Shown: one piece after another, positions 1 through 10,765 of the stretch
Numbering within the stretch: position 1 is the stretch's first letter
Layout: the number at the start of each line of letters is the position of its first letter
Assembly (NCBI GenBank): GCA_030248295.1
Contig: JASANH010001438.1
Span: 62,001 to 126,000 of the forward strand
Reading direction: 5' to 3'
Length of the DNA: 64,000 bases
Origin: Mesodorylaimus sp. YZB2_4
Taxonomy: Eukaryota; Nematoda; Enoplea; Dorylaimida; Dorylaimidae
The notes under the pieces: generated by a model
The model's input: only the letters and a program-made list of their open reading frames with translations
Told to the model about the DNA's origin: nothing
Database searches by the model: none
Made by a program: the position numbers and the translations under genes

Positions 1-70
1 TAGCCATGCTAATCTGTGATAACTATCGACGTGAGCTGGCCTCTGGTAACCCGTATTTGTACCATTCACC

Positions 71-661
71 GTGTTCGCTATCGCTATCAAAATTGGATGG
101 TGGGCACTGGCCAATGCCATATTCACCTTGCATTGCCATTTCATATTTGCTGAGGTGCAGTATTTAAATCGATGTATTCGAACTGCTCCTAAATTAAACT
201 CTGAGATCTTACAAAATTGGATCGACTCTCACGCATGTCTTTCAAGTGCACTCGAAAAAGCTAATAGCACCTTTGGCTTTTATGTCTCTATTATGCTGGC
301 AGCTTTTATTCCAGCCATTATCTTAATGGCCTATGAAATAATGACTACAAAAGAAGTTAAATTCTCTGTCTACATTGCATGCCTATTAGGCCTCTCCTTT
401 TTGCGATTGTTGAGTTTGACGTTGAACCCATCAAAAATTTATGATCAGGTACTCACTAATTTTGCTTTGTTTTGTTTTTCATTTTATAACACTTTTAAGG
501 CTGCAAAAACTTCGCAAATTTTGCGCGCAAGGCTAGCGAAAGAGGCCGTTTGGCAAGATGGACTGGTTGGACAGCAAATGTACCAGGACTATGACAGCTT
601 CTCTCTTTCTCTTTCTCTACGATACCTCTTTAGAATTAGGCTGATCAATCTTCTACAATAG
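71..661 (+). CDS. Gustatory-receptor-like 7TM fragment (C-terminal part)
   Basis: About 196 codons are open, ending in TAG. The frame is closed by TAA at 47-49 and no clear splice acceptor lies between, so the 5' end is unresolved and the N-terminal helices are missing. A segment near residues 55-90 reads as an amphipathic helix with N-S-T-F-G-F, followed by a hydrophobic helix ending in Y-E; this spacing (Leu-rich helix, N..FG, long helix, Tyr) resembles arthropod gustatory receptors. Two further hydrophobic stretches follow at about 97-117 and 128-142. The classical C-terminal TYhhhhhQF motif is not seen. If real it would be a plasma-membrane chemoreceptor. The family call is from pattern only; it could be another multi-pass protein or a decaying pseudogene. 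Confidence 0.4.
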   Translation: MFAIAIKIGWWALANAIFTLHCHFIFAEVQYLNRCIRTAPKLNSEILQNWIDSHACLSSALEKANSTFGFYVSIMLAAFIPAIILMAYEIMTTKEVKFSVYIACLLGLSFLRLLSLTLNPSKIYDQVLTNFALFCFSFYNTFKAAKTSQILRARLAKEAVWQDGLVGQQMYQDYDSFSLSLSLRYLFRIRLINLLQ

Positions 662-3600
662 GTTATAACTTGATTGTCAGACACACTCATTATTGAGAGT
701 GCTCACAAAAATAATCTGTCTCATTCCCAAACGCGAAGAAAGAAACTTTTTCACTCCATGCACTCTTCTGTGGGACCCATAAAATTTTGAACATGTGTTA
801 CACAAAATAAATACCATTGTGTCTGCTGCACATCAATAAAGGTCGGAAAAATTTGGAAACATTAAAAACCGAGGGAAACACCAGGCTCACTGTCAGCTTG
901 GTTATTTCTGGCATTTTCAATTAGCAGTGATGTGATGAATGCCTTGAAAAGAAAACTAAGATAGAGTAGGTCTTCCGATATCCTTTTAGGGCTATATGGT
1001 CAGCTCGTTCCTCATCCTGACATGGCGTGCATCACGGGATTGCTTGGAGAAAGACATTTCTAAAATCATAAATAACCAGGACAAAGAGCATCTTGTCCGC
1101 CTGGAGGCTGATGGCCATCCGTAAGCTCCTTCGTCAACACCAGTCCTAACAAGGCACAGCCGTAATGACTTTATAAGCACACCCATGCATGGTACATGTA
1201 CTATATTATGGTGACAGTGATGATAAAGGCAACCTTTTCATTTCCCTGAAACCTTGAAGCTGCAAAGCTCTACGCAGAGGACTCCCACCTACACTGCACT
1301 TGATGTGATTAACGGCCTTGGATTAGCCGGAAGCATGGATAATAATAATAAAGGCGTAAATGTTGCTTGGATCAATAAGCTAGTAGTGGGCGTAACGATA
1401 ATGAATGTGCCGACGTTTGTGCTAGAATTAGAATTAGAATTTTATCTACCCCCCTCGCCTTTTATTCATCGTTCGAAGGAGCTGCCATCCATTGTCGTAC
1501 GCGAGGCTGCCACAGTCGGCTGCGTCCGGCTTTTTCTCAAGACACCTGATATAATGGCATTAACGGGCTCCGTTCTGATCGTGATTAGCAGCATGTGTCT
1601 GATACAAGCATCGGCATTGCGTTTATCTAGTTCAATGCTAATTAGATCTAATCGGGAGCGTTTTTTGTAAGTCAGAGCTTGTATATCTTTTGAAGCTCCT
1701 GGATTTTAAAATATCAGCAAACGATTTTAGATTGGGTACTCGAACGGCTCAAAACAAGCCACTGACATTGGTTCCCGTCGTTGCCCAGCCGAAGTCAGTT
1801 AACGATGGTCAGATTAGCACTGGCAATAGGAATGGGAATCGTCAGATGGATGTTCAGCAGCAATATGTGAAGTGTTTGCTAATGCCCATACAATGTTATC
1901 GAAGCGGTAGAGAGGGCGGATCGTTTCTATTTTAAAGAGGAGAAAAGTAAATTTGAGTATTCTGCGTCAGCAAAGGATTGATATACATCTTCTCAGTTTT
2001 CTAGAGTTTACTGTTCTCTCTCTAATGACCAATTATAACTGTAATCAAAATGAATTTATGGCCATACGCTCCACTAGCTATACCACACTGGTGCTGGCAT
2101 CCCCTGTTTTGGAATTGAACCGACCAAATTTCAAATCGACCATGACTGAGCCGTGCATTATTTAAAAACAGTTGCTCAAATAAAAGCTATAGGCATTGAA
2201 AATTATTTGTTACGCTGACCGTGCGGCGCAACTGACCTTTCATCAAAAAGTACCTCAAGCCCTCAGACGCATGGATACAGCGGGAGCTCCATCAGCCCAG
2301 TGCAACATGCCAAAATTTGGGCGAGCGTAAAGGAATTTTTTAATGCTTTGATTAGATCCAATATCACAGAATTTCTTACTGGTGGTGCTCTTTCGAATGT
2401 TCTTTGCGTTCTTGCAGTATACTGTAATAATCGGCATCGGAATCCACTGTCATGCACCAGCACAATAAAAGACCCTGTAGGGCACAGGTAATGAATGATG
2501 TGCAGGAGAGGAAAAATGAGGCAAAGAGAAGGTGATAAAAAATTGAGACGAGCAAGTCGGGTGTCCAATAGACATTACCAACCTGCTTTTATTTCAGTAT
2601 GCAGAAATCTATTGTCAAAGCTCTACCACCTGAATTTGCCATAGCATGCCCTTACTGACGAGTATTCAGAAGACCGGCAGTCAGACCAAAGTAATTACGC
2701 CTGTTGGTTTCCTTTCGTGCTCCTGGCCATGCAGTCCTTTTAAAATTGCCTCAGTCCACTTAGTGTGGTTGCTTGTGTCAATGTGGTCTAGTGAGTAGTG
2801 CAATAGTGTTGTGGGGGAGGAAAGTTTTCGAGATAGGGGTTTATAACATGGCTATATTGGTGGAAGCTGCCAAGGCTGGACACGACAAGTCATCAAGCTG
2901 CTGTGAGGGCAGCAGCTGGATCATTTCCGCGCCAACTTCAACTTGAGGGATTCAGATGACAGGATAACAAGGTTGGGCACCGAGCGCGATTATTGGCAAT
3001 GCCTAAACATTCATTTCCTGTCGGGATCCTGTCATTTGCAGCTGTATTAGCTAAGATGCTTCAAGCCACAGCCACGACCTATTTGCTAGACTGCGCAATT
3101 TCATCAATGTGCAGAACGCGTCGAGTTGTGCCCTCGCCTTCGTTCATGAGTTGTCACCGCTTGTGGCTCATTTTCTCAAACACCACACCTGCAAGCCACT
3201 GTAAGTGATCACACTGTCGCGCACCCGCCATCGATATTTCATTGATCGCACAGCACTCGTATACTGCCAGCAAGAGTGGAAATTGTGCTTAAATATACCC
3301 ACCTCAGCCCCATCCTTTCGTTACGCCTCTTCAAAAAAAGATTTTGGGACACTTTATTGATTTTAGCCAAAACTGACCATGATATGCAAATGGTTGCTTG
3401 CTATAGTGAACAGTCAGGATGAGAATGAGAATAACTTTCAGGCTAGATCGTTGTCAAAAATATGATAGAACGATACTGCGATATCGATATGCCTAAGTTG
3501 TGTCTCTGTTGCCCATATCGAGCTGCAGAGGCGGTGATATTTCGATACGACGCAATGAACTTTAGTTGAGTCTAACTGCTCGGCGGTAAGAATATGAAAA

Positions 3601-4629
3601 ATTTGTACCCAGTGTCCTGGCCGTCAAGCAGAGCGCACTCAAAGGACTTCTTTCCACCTGAGCAAAGGTTCGAGCACGGAACTATAATACAGGGATGATT
3701 ATCAATGGCGCTGGATCTCCCCTCATGGTGCTGGTATTTTTGGCATACAGTCGAAGGAGCATTGACGCAAGTCGTTCGAGTTACATTCGTGCGTCAGTGG
3801 CGTCATTATTATCGATGATCTGTGTCACTCTGAAAAGCTGGTTTTCTAGAACATCCCGTGCCTCTGATTATTGGCACGAAAATAATTATGTTGCGCGATT
3901 CATAAAAAAGACGCACATAAATTGCTGTATTGTGCTATAACAAGCCCGAAACATCTCTGTTCCGTTCGACACGGATGCGCTGTCGGAACAAACAACATTG
4001 TCAACTTGATTGTCATTGTTAGAGTTTGTTATGCCACGCTTTTTCAGGGGAAATACTGGCATGACGTGCAGAGTATCATGAATAAATGAACAATATATAT
4101 TGTATATATCAAGGTCGAAGAGTCATTTTGTTCCCATTTTTGCAATATTCGAGATGCGGCTGGCTCGCCCAGGCTCTTGCATGAAAAGAAATGACATTTT
4201 TACCTTGATCAATAACTGCTTTGCAGGTACACCTGAGAAAATCTTGTCCCACCAGGACATCAAAGACACATTTGGGAGCGGTCAGGACAGGGATAGCATC
4301 CGATTTCACTCCCTGTATCACTAAGTCGATTAATGCCGCACCACAGTAAGATTTCTAAACTTTCTTTATTGGCTGCGACTACTTTCGCGTTGTTCGTATC
4401 ATTCGCAGCTGCGATCGACTCGTTACTCTTTATATTGGTTCCAAGACTTGCTCCCTGACAAATGACAGAACGGCACCTGTGTAACATAGCACCGATACTC
4501 GCCGCAGGTTACCGTGTAATAGGCATGTACTATGCATGTACTACGCCATCTGACCTATTCGTGCACTGGTTCAGGGAACCGTCCGCCTCTCCTAAGTCAG
4601 GGCCAGCATGAGACCGAGGTTGAGGTCGA
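662..4629. other. No confident gene; anonymous sequence
   Basis: No protein family recognised on either strand. The longest reading frame is 1254-1670 (+). It has two hydrophobic stretches, ends beside a plausible donor (GTAAGTC at 1668), and contains a small GAATTA direct repeat near 1427-1440. It might be a decayed membrane-protein exon, but nothing supports a function. The rest is AT-rich sequence with short chance frames. Confidence 0.5.
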
Positions 4630-4810
4630 GTGACTGGTCTGGTTGCAGGCATCGGTAGAGAACTAGTCTAGAATTCCTGGTCTGAACTTGCTCTATGAGC
4701 ACTTCGGTCTCATCGTCAGGTCCGTCAGAACCCCTTTGACGGATGACACGTGCGGCTGCTCCCCGGATTGTGAGTCTACACGGCTTTCTCTGTGTGGGAT
4801 AGTGAACGTA
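4630..4810 (+). repeat. Dispersed repeat, copy 1 (second copy at 32460-32640, inverted)
   Basis: About 170 bases match the reverse complement of 32460-32640 at roughly 70-75 percent by eye. Both copies translate in corresponding frames to a peptide with the shared core D-T-C-G-C-S-P-[DN]-C-E-S-T, preceded by E-H-F-G. This suggests a piece of a mobile element's coding region rather than a host gene. No family recognised. Confidence 0.55.
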
Positions 4811-4903
4811 TCAAGAAGTGTGCGTGGACCGCGTGGGTTGGCTCCTGTGGCTTGGGCTATCCTCTGGTCAGCCGTAGTCCTGTCCTAGGGCGAGCCAAGC
4901 ATT

Positions 4904-5424
4904 TCAACCGGATGAAGCCTCGAAATTTGGGGAGCCTGCAGACATCGACTCGATTTCGCCTGTTCTCTCCTCCATGATTAGAGATACTGTACCTGTATTT
5001 GCTCTCGAGATATGACAAAGGAATATCGCAGCACTTCTCAGGGCAAGGTTGCTTGACGCAAATTCAGCGAGTCCCTGGAACTTTTCTCGTCGTCCAAAGT
5101 TACTTGGAGTATTTACTACACGATGTTCGGCTGGTGCACGCAGTAATTCTTCTGGGGTTTGTGCTCCTTGAACTCTTGACACGATTGACACAAACTGCTT
5201 GATTATTGACTGCTTGATTTTGAGCCATTCTTTCGTCTTTCTTTGCTTGTTTCTCTTGCAGCTGCTTGCGGACCTGATCCACAAAGGACGGATCCAGACT
5301 TCTTAACTCCTTGCAGGTCCTCCTTGTGTCCTTGTTGCCAATCTTGGTTTGGGCTGCCCGCATTGCGTGGATGGCGGTTTGGCCGCCTGCTGCCGTTGGT
5401 CAAAACCGCGTTCGGCGCTCGCAA
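4904..5424 (-). other. Locally open minus-strand frames, charged helical peptide
   Basis: Several minus frames are open together here, which partly reflects base composition. One (5363 downward) encodes a Lys/Gln/Glu-rich segment with helical periodicity, VRKQLQEKQAKKDERMAQ. An overlapping frame continues to 4904. They could be joined exons or a frameshifted relic, but no splice arrangement is convincing and no family is recognised. Confidence 0.2.
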
Positions 5425-7213
5425 TTAGCGAAGCTTGGTCATACTCTTCGTATCCCTCCAATCATACTCACGATCAGCCTCTGGATACTGACGGCCATGG
5501 TCCAGGGCGTATCAGTTACTGCTTTTCAGGCCAGCTGAGCACACCACTTCAAGTACTGTAGCTAGATCGTTTCTAAGAAACTGGGGGGAAAGAGACAAAT
5601 TGGACGGCCTATTGATGCTAAAAGGACAAACGTAACACTCGAGCGGTCCACAAAGCGTCACGGGCCAAACCAATGGGAAGGATTGTAGGAAGGATCTCTC
5701 GAGGTTCTGGTTCGGTGGCTTTCGCTCTCACTCACAGACCAGATCGCCGACGGGAAAAGGAAGAGCCCTGAACCAAATGATGTTACCGCTATGGGGTGTG
5801 ACTGCGCCTACTGCAAATGGCCTTGCGCCTACGACAGCAAATACACGGTGGGTTAGTTTGTATTTTATTCCAAGAAAACACAATACTTGCAGGGTAAGTA
5901 CGCTCACAAGTGGAGGCCAACGATTTCGCTCAGACCACGAATGGTGAAGACCAGGGCTACTGCTCTAGCTTCCTCAGATCCTCGACGTTGTCTCCTACAT
6001 TAGAATTAGAATGTATTAGAATATCTGCTCGTGTATTCTTGTGCTGTCAGTCACCTGTTCTTTGTGGAATGCTGCATCCTATAGTTACTCTCTCTCTCTC
6101 ACCCTGTCTGTATATCTGCTGTGACACCCGATCCATTATCGACCTGCGAGATTGTAGCATAGACTTCAACAAGACCACAACGACAGGCCCGTCTGGCGGA
6201 GACTCTAAAACGCATTAGAGTAGACTGTAGTTAATATTTTGAAAAATATGGAGTTGTACTTGGAGGCCACACATGCAAACCAGGGTACATGCATCACAAG
6301 CATTCTTATCACTGTACGGTTAGGATATTCTTATCACGCAGAAAATTTTGCCATGAAAAAAAAACGCTTGTTAGCATACAATAAGATTCCGGAATTTCAA
6401 GAAGCTAAATATGGAAACTAATTTCCTTCCAGTTCTTTACACAAAAACTGCGATTGGCGCTTATACTGTATCTCAACGAACCGAACAGAGAAGGTAAAGA
6501 ACAAAGATCCACCACAAACAAAAGCTTTCAATCGGCCAGAGTTTTTGCGGGTTTTAATTCTAGCTTTGCGCTTCAAAAAAATTAATTTCAACAAAAAATT
6601 AAATAATGTATGTTTCGATTCTTTTCGAACGAATGTGAATTTTCCTGAAAACCAAATTGAGACATCTTCATTTTTTCAAGTGTGCGCGAAAATTCACTAG
6701 CGAATTTGTCAAGGGTATATGGTTTCATGGTTTCTGAAAGAAACAAAAAATCACTCGACCGCTGTGACATTTTTCAAAAAAAGTGCCTCACCCATGTCAA
6801 CTGGATTGATAATAAAGGGGAAAACGACAAAAATATGCACCCAGAAATAAAATCGATTGGAAATATTATGTTCACCTGCAACAAGTAAGACTATTCACTA
6901 TAGCGAAGTTATCAGCTTTCACATTGATCATGTTGACAGGCATCGTCTTACTTTTCCTGGGAAGAGGTGAGGTCTTCTCTACTAAGTTGGACAAAAAAAC
7001 TTGATTGCATTGGACTTTTTTTAGTTTATATGGAGCCGTTTCAGAATTCATGGGAAGGAACGACTACCAGCCCTAGAAGCATCGCTATGGCATTCTACGC
7101 TGGTTTGTGGGCATTCAATGGCTGGTATGTGCGCGAGGTCCCAAAAGTCTTATCTTTTGTGTCGTCGCGGACTAGTGAACTTTGACCTTTGACCCCTATG
7201 TTTTCTTTGAGCC
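5425..7213. other. No gene recognised
   Basis: Mostly AT-rich sequence with short chance frames. Nothing supportable as gene, RNA or mobile element was found. Confidence 0.5.
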
Positions 7214-7221
7214 CTACTCAC

Positions 7222-7402
7222 TGTTGAGTCGGATTTTGCGGATCAGTATCGTCGCCTTTTTGCATTTTGTTAGGATCCAGCGGATCTTCTGGTGGTTTTG
7301 ATGTAGTCGGTGGAATGGCAGTCGGGATTTCTTCACCCTCATCGGGATAATTGATAATTCCTTCTGGACTTCTAAAAATAGGAGTAGCGCTTTTTTCTCC
7401 AT
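7222..7402 (-). CDS. Candidate exon with SATP...YPDEGEEIPT motif
   Basis: On the minus strand this open stretch reads GEKSATPIFRSPEGIINYP, then DEGEEIPTAIPPTTSKPPED and further Asp/Asn-rich residues, and ends at a good donor (A|GTGAGTAGG at 7221-7220). The same motif layout (S-A-T-P, basic/Ser spacer, Y-x-D/G-E, I-P) recurs at 16594-16692 and 16972-17094, so it is a conserved coding module of unknown function. It is acidic, Pro-rich and probably disordered. It lies just downstream of the OTU-like gene on the same strand and may be a 3' exon of that locus or a neighbour. Confidence 0.4.
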
Positions 7403-7572
7403 TGTTAAGATCTAAAAACAGAGAGTATCTTTACTAAAAAGCTTCAAGCCGCGGGTGAATAGGCAAATGACTCGCCTGAACATGCTACAATTCAGAATTT
7501 TTTTTTAAACTGTCAGTTTCTTCCATTTGTGCTTTTTGGGTCGCGCGTTTGAAGGTGATTTAAACGTTTACA

Positions 7573-8190
7573 TTTTTTAAAATCGACAATGAGCTCCTGA
7601 TCAGAAGGTCTGTGGACTAAAAAGCTACTGGGGCTGAGTAAGGTCTGAAGTTCTGAAAACGGGATTGCCAATTTAAGCACTTGCGCGCGTCCCAAAAACT
7701 CGAAATCGAATGAAACTTATGATGTTCGTGGGAAAACTTCCAGATTATTCGAATGCTATATCAAGAGCATTGCATATCTGGCAGATAACTTATGAACTTA
7801 CGTCAAAGTGGTCACTTTTTTGAAAAATCAAAGTTAAATACGGGCAATTTTTGTCCCACAATGCTCAACTTGACACCAATTTTAAATTCTAAAAGTAACG
7901 CCCCACTATCAAACCAGCATTTACACCTAAATAAATATGTTCTTTAAAAACGCAAGTGGGCGAGATACGTCCATTTGTAAAATAGATACATATGCGAAAC
8001 GAAAAAATGGTACAGTAAGCTCCAAATGTTTCATTTTGACCTTTCAAAAACAACAAAGTTTATGCCATTTTCTAGGCCTATGAAATTGGGTGTAAAAACT
8101 AAATCGTCGCCATAGTAGCTATCTCTAGTTAAAGGGTTAAACCTAACAGAAACGAAAAATTTGGCAGAAAAACAAACAAACAAGTTGTTC
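7573..8190 (-). repeat. Repeat segments shared with 14463-16210
   Basis: 7573-7700 matches 14463-14565 and 7795-8190 matches 15825-16210, both in the same orientation and clearly homologous by eye with many substitutions and small indels. The second segment includes the 3' end of the OTU-like reading frame. The copies therefore belong to one duplicated or mobile locus. Confidence 0.65.
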
Positions 8191-8993
8191 CGACAATGTT
8201 CGCGCTTTTTGAAAACGTAGATAGGACTTTGAAACAAGGTCGCAGCAACCAGTACCTCGACGCAAGAACCTTTGCCAGAGCGAACAAGGCCCGTCTCATT
8301 TATGTAGTCTGACGGAGTCCTGCCATCCAAGAGTTGGCTCACAGCGTCATTGGCCAACGCGTATGTCATATAAAACGATTTCATGGCTGACCTAATATCC
8401 ATCTGCGTGGTGCATCGTCCACTAGGGCTTGGTTTCAGGAAACTAGCCAACGCCAAATACAGGCCGCTGCAGTCAGAAGAAGGAGTAGCCAGAATCGAGT
8501 ACTGCGAAAAACTGTGCCGAAATCCTGGGCATATTTCAACAAATCGTGAGTCCTGCATTCTAGTTGAGAGATTAGGAAGCAGCCCGTGTTTCCCCGAGGT
8601 CCCAATCCGCATTTGTTTCAGTTTAACAGACACTTCCTGCGCTGGCCCCACCAAGTCCGGAGAAGATCCCTCGACGCCCTGCGCTGGCCCCACCAAGTCC
8701 GGAGAAGATCCCTCGACGCCCTGCGCTGGTCCCGCCAAATCCAGAGAAGCCGTCTCTAAGTCGTGTTCCAGTCCACGCGAGACCTGAGCAGTCTCTTCAT
8801 CAAACATCACATGCGGAACATCTTGACTGCTACTCTGAGTACGCGAAACTAACATAGAGGATGGGCCAACGTTTGGGATCGCAGCCGTAGTGACTTCCTT
8901 CTCATTATGGCCTTCCTTTCCCTCCTTTCTACCACCCAAAGCCCTTTGAGCAGCAAGGGCCAACAAATGTTGCTTCTGGCGCTTTGGAGGCAT
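8031..8993 (-). CDS. OTU-like (deubiquitinase-fold) protein, probably element-borne
   Basis: A 320-codon intact frame starting MPPKRQKQ. The first ~90 residues are charged and disordered, then come imperfect tandem repeats of ~14 residues (DLVGPAQGVEGSSP) at about 95-135. From ~170 a folded region resembles OTU cysteine-protease domains: S-S-D-C-S-G-L-Y-L-A-L-A at the position of the usual D-G-N-C block, later Y-I-N-E...G-S-C-V-E-V-L-V-A-A-T resembling the W-G-G..E..A-L-A block, and I-Y-V-F. The usual C-terminal catalytic His (HYN-like) is not evident, and the D-x-x-C spacing is altered, so catalytic activity is doubtful. Its 3' end is repeated, diverged, at 16059-16259, which argues for a mobile or duplicated gene. 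Upstream exons may extend it; the fold assignment is moderate. Confidence 0.55.
   Translation of the reverse strand: MPPKRQKQHLLALAAQRALGGRKEGKEGHNEKEVTTAAIPNVGPSSMLVSRTQSSSQDVPHVMFDEETAQVSRGLEHDLETASLDLAGPAQGVEGSSPDLVGPAQGVEGSSPDLVGPAQEVSVKLKQMRIGTSGKHGLLPNLSTRMQDSRFVEICPGFRHSFSQYSILATPSSDCSGLYLALASFLKPSPSGRCTTQMDIRSAMKSFYMTYALANDAVSQLLDGRTPSDYINETGLVRSGKGSCVEVLVAATLFQSPIYVFKKREHCRNNLFVCFSAKFFVSVRFNPLTRDSYYGDDLVFTPNFIGLENGINFVVFERSK
8637..8750. repeat. In-frame ~42-bp tandem repeat inside the OTU-like gene
   Basis: About 2.5 near-identical copies of a 42-base unit beginning CGCTGGCCCCACCAAGTCC. The unit length is a multiple of three, so it adds whole 14-residue repeats and leaves the reading frame open. 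Confidence 0.8.
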
Positions 8994-8999
8994 TACAAA

Positions 9000-9262
9000 G
9001 GTACCTGCCCACGACTACACCTGCGCACAAATCTTACAAAGGTGCTTACGTGAAGTTTTCTTTATCGATGCTAGTTGAACCACACAAAACGATTTCTTGC
9101 GATTTCGATCAACTTGCGTCGAGTCGCCGAATCGAATCGAATTGAAAAAATCACTGATGACGATCGACCACCTAAAGGCGACTAAAGACACAGTACCTTC
9201 CCACCACTATACCTACGCACAAATCTTACAAATGTAACGTTACTTACTTGAAATTTCCTCTT
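9000..9262. repeat. Duplicated ~70-bp block upstream of the OTU-like start
   Basis: 9000-9070 and 9190-9262 are diverged copies of one block. On the minus strand each carries a donor-like GTAAG followed about 30 bases later by an acceptor-like TTTGTGCG(C/T)AG. It looks like duplication of a short intron boundary region in the 5' part of the locus. Confidence 0.5.
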
Positions 9263-9840
9263 TCGCCTTTTCACTTAACGGGACAAAAATCGAGACGATT
9301 TCAAACCTGAAAAGACCAAAGTATAGTAATTCAAGCATTAAAAAACGGTTAGCTAGGCCGGCTTCCGATTAGCTAAGCTAAGCTGAGCTGCCGATTAGCT
9401 AAGCTTGCAGCGAGAGAGGCTCTGCGAAAGCGTTAAGTTGAAGAGAGTTTGCAAGGACCGACCGCCCAGGTCGGCCGACAGTAAGCGACTGAGTATAACA
9501 GAGGCTTCGTTACACTGCCTTTACGGACAAAACTAAGCAAAGGACCTATCTAGCCAACGACAGGAACGAAGAATGAGCCGCAGCGAAGCGAACTAGGCGT
9601 AAAAAGGGGAAAAATCGCAGTGTAAAGTGAACGATTGGCGAGTTTATCCTCCCTAGGCCGTACTGTGAGTGTTAAATCCATCGCGCTCTATCGCGACAAA
9701 ACTTCTCACGCAAATAGTCCACTCCTAAAACCCTTATAATGATTTTCCAAAGTAAAGTTTTGTTCCGACCATCCTCCTCTAATCCGAAAGAAAGTTACAG
9801 CGCGCGCTCGCTTCACACAAACCGGAACGCCAAAAACATT

Positions 9841-10744
9841 TCATTTTTTTGTTGGGCACATATTCTGGTAAAATGTAATGAAGAGATTCAGCTTAAAATC
9901 CCTTCTGCCATCGCGGGCTATTCGTCCAAAGACCTGTTTCCCGAAACGGCTAATGTAGCGATTACAGTACGCGAAAGGCGTGTCATAAGCAGCTGCCTTC
10001 AGCGGCAGTTGTTGCGCTGATCCACCCCCAGCTGTCGCCAAGTCAGTCACTGTGGTCGCTATGCCTGCGCGAGCATCCGTGAAAGCGTTCAAGCGGGTAG
10101 AAAAAGGAAGGGTTGGTCCTCTAATCATATGCATATCACCGGGCACCTTATCACAAGTTTTAGATCTGATATCAATCAAGAATGAATGCTTAGCTTACTT
10201 TATTACCTTCGGTCAGCCTTTTTTGAATAAATTCAACGAAATTTCACACGTCAACACGTCAAAAAACAACACGTCGACGATCCTAACGAAACTGAAATAT
10301 GTAGTGCGAAGAACAGACAAATTTGACGAGATGACTGCGCGCACAAATCTATAGACTTGGGCAACTTTGTCATAAGCAGATAGACAATAATTAAAAACCG
10401 CGGGAATTTTAATTTTAGGAGTCATCTTGCATTACTTTTTAGTAATTTCCACCGTGCGGCATAGTAGATGTAAAATTATCACCGGTGTGATCGCGAGAGT
10501 GGCAGCGTTTGTAATACGCATGGTCACGTGCAAGCTTAATCATGAATTAAATAATCATGAACGATTGATGTTTTGCCTGTCTTCTTAAAAAAAGTGCTTT
10601 AAATAACACATCAAGGAAACACATACCGGCCTCACTTAGGATTTTCCCAGCGATAACGGTGATCGACGGCGCCGATGGAGTTATACTACCATCGTAGCTG
10701 CCAAGGCTAGCAATGTTGAAAAATTGCGCCCATTGCAAGATATC
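9841..10744 (-). CDS. Candidate upstream exons of the OTU-like locus
   Basis: Three minus-strand stretches look exonic. 10744-10626 follows an acceptor (CTGTTCAG) and ends at a donor (GTATGTG), encoding NDILQWAQFFNIASLGSYDG and a hydrophobic Ser/Ala-rich tail. 10425-10213 begins MTPKIKIPAVFNYC. 10179-9841 contains LTDLATAGGGSAQQ. The part near 10100-10340 is homologous to 16210-16410, where it directly abuts the homologue of the OTU 3' end. Exon joins and phases are not resolved and no domain is recognised. Confidence 0.3.
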
Positions 10745-10765
10745 ATTGCTGAACAGGGATGGCAA

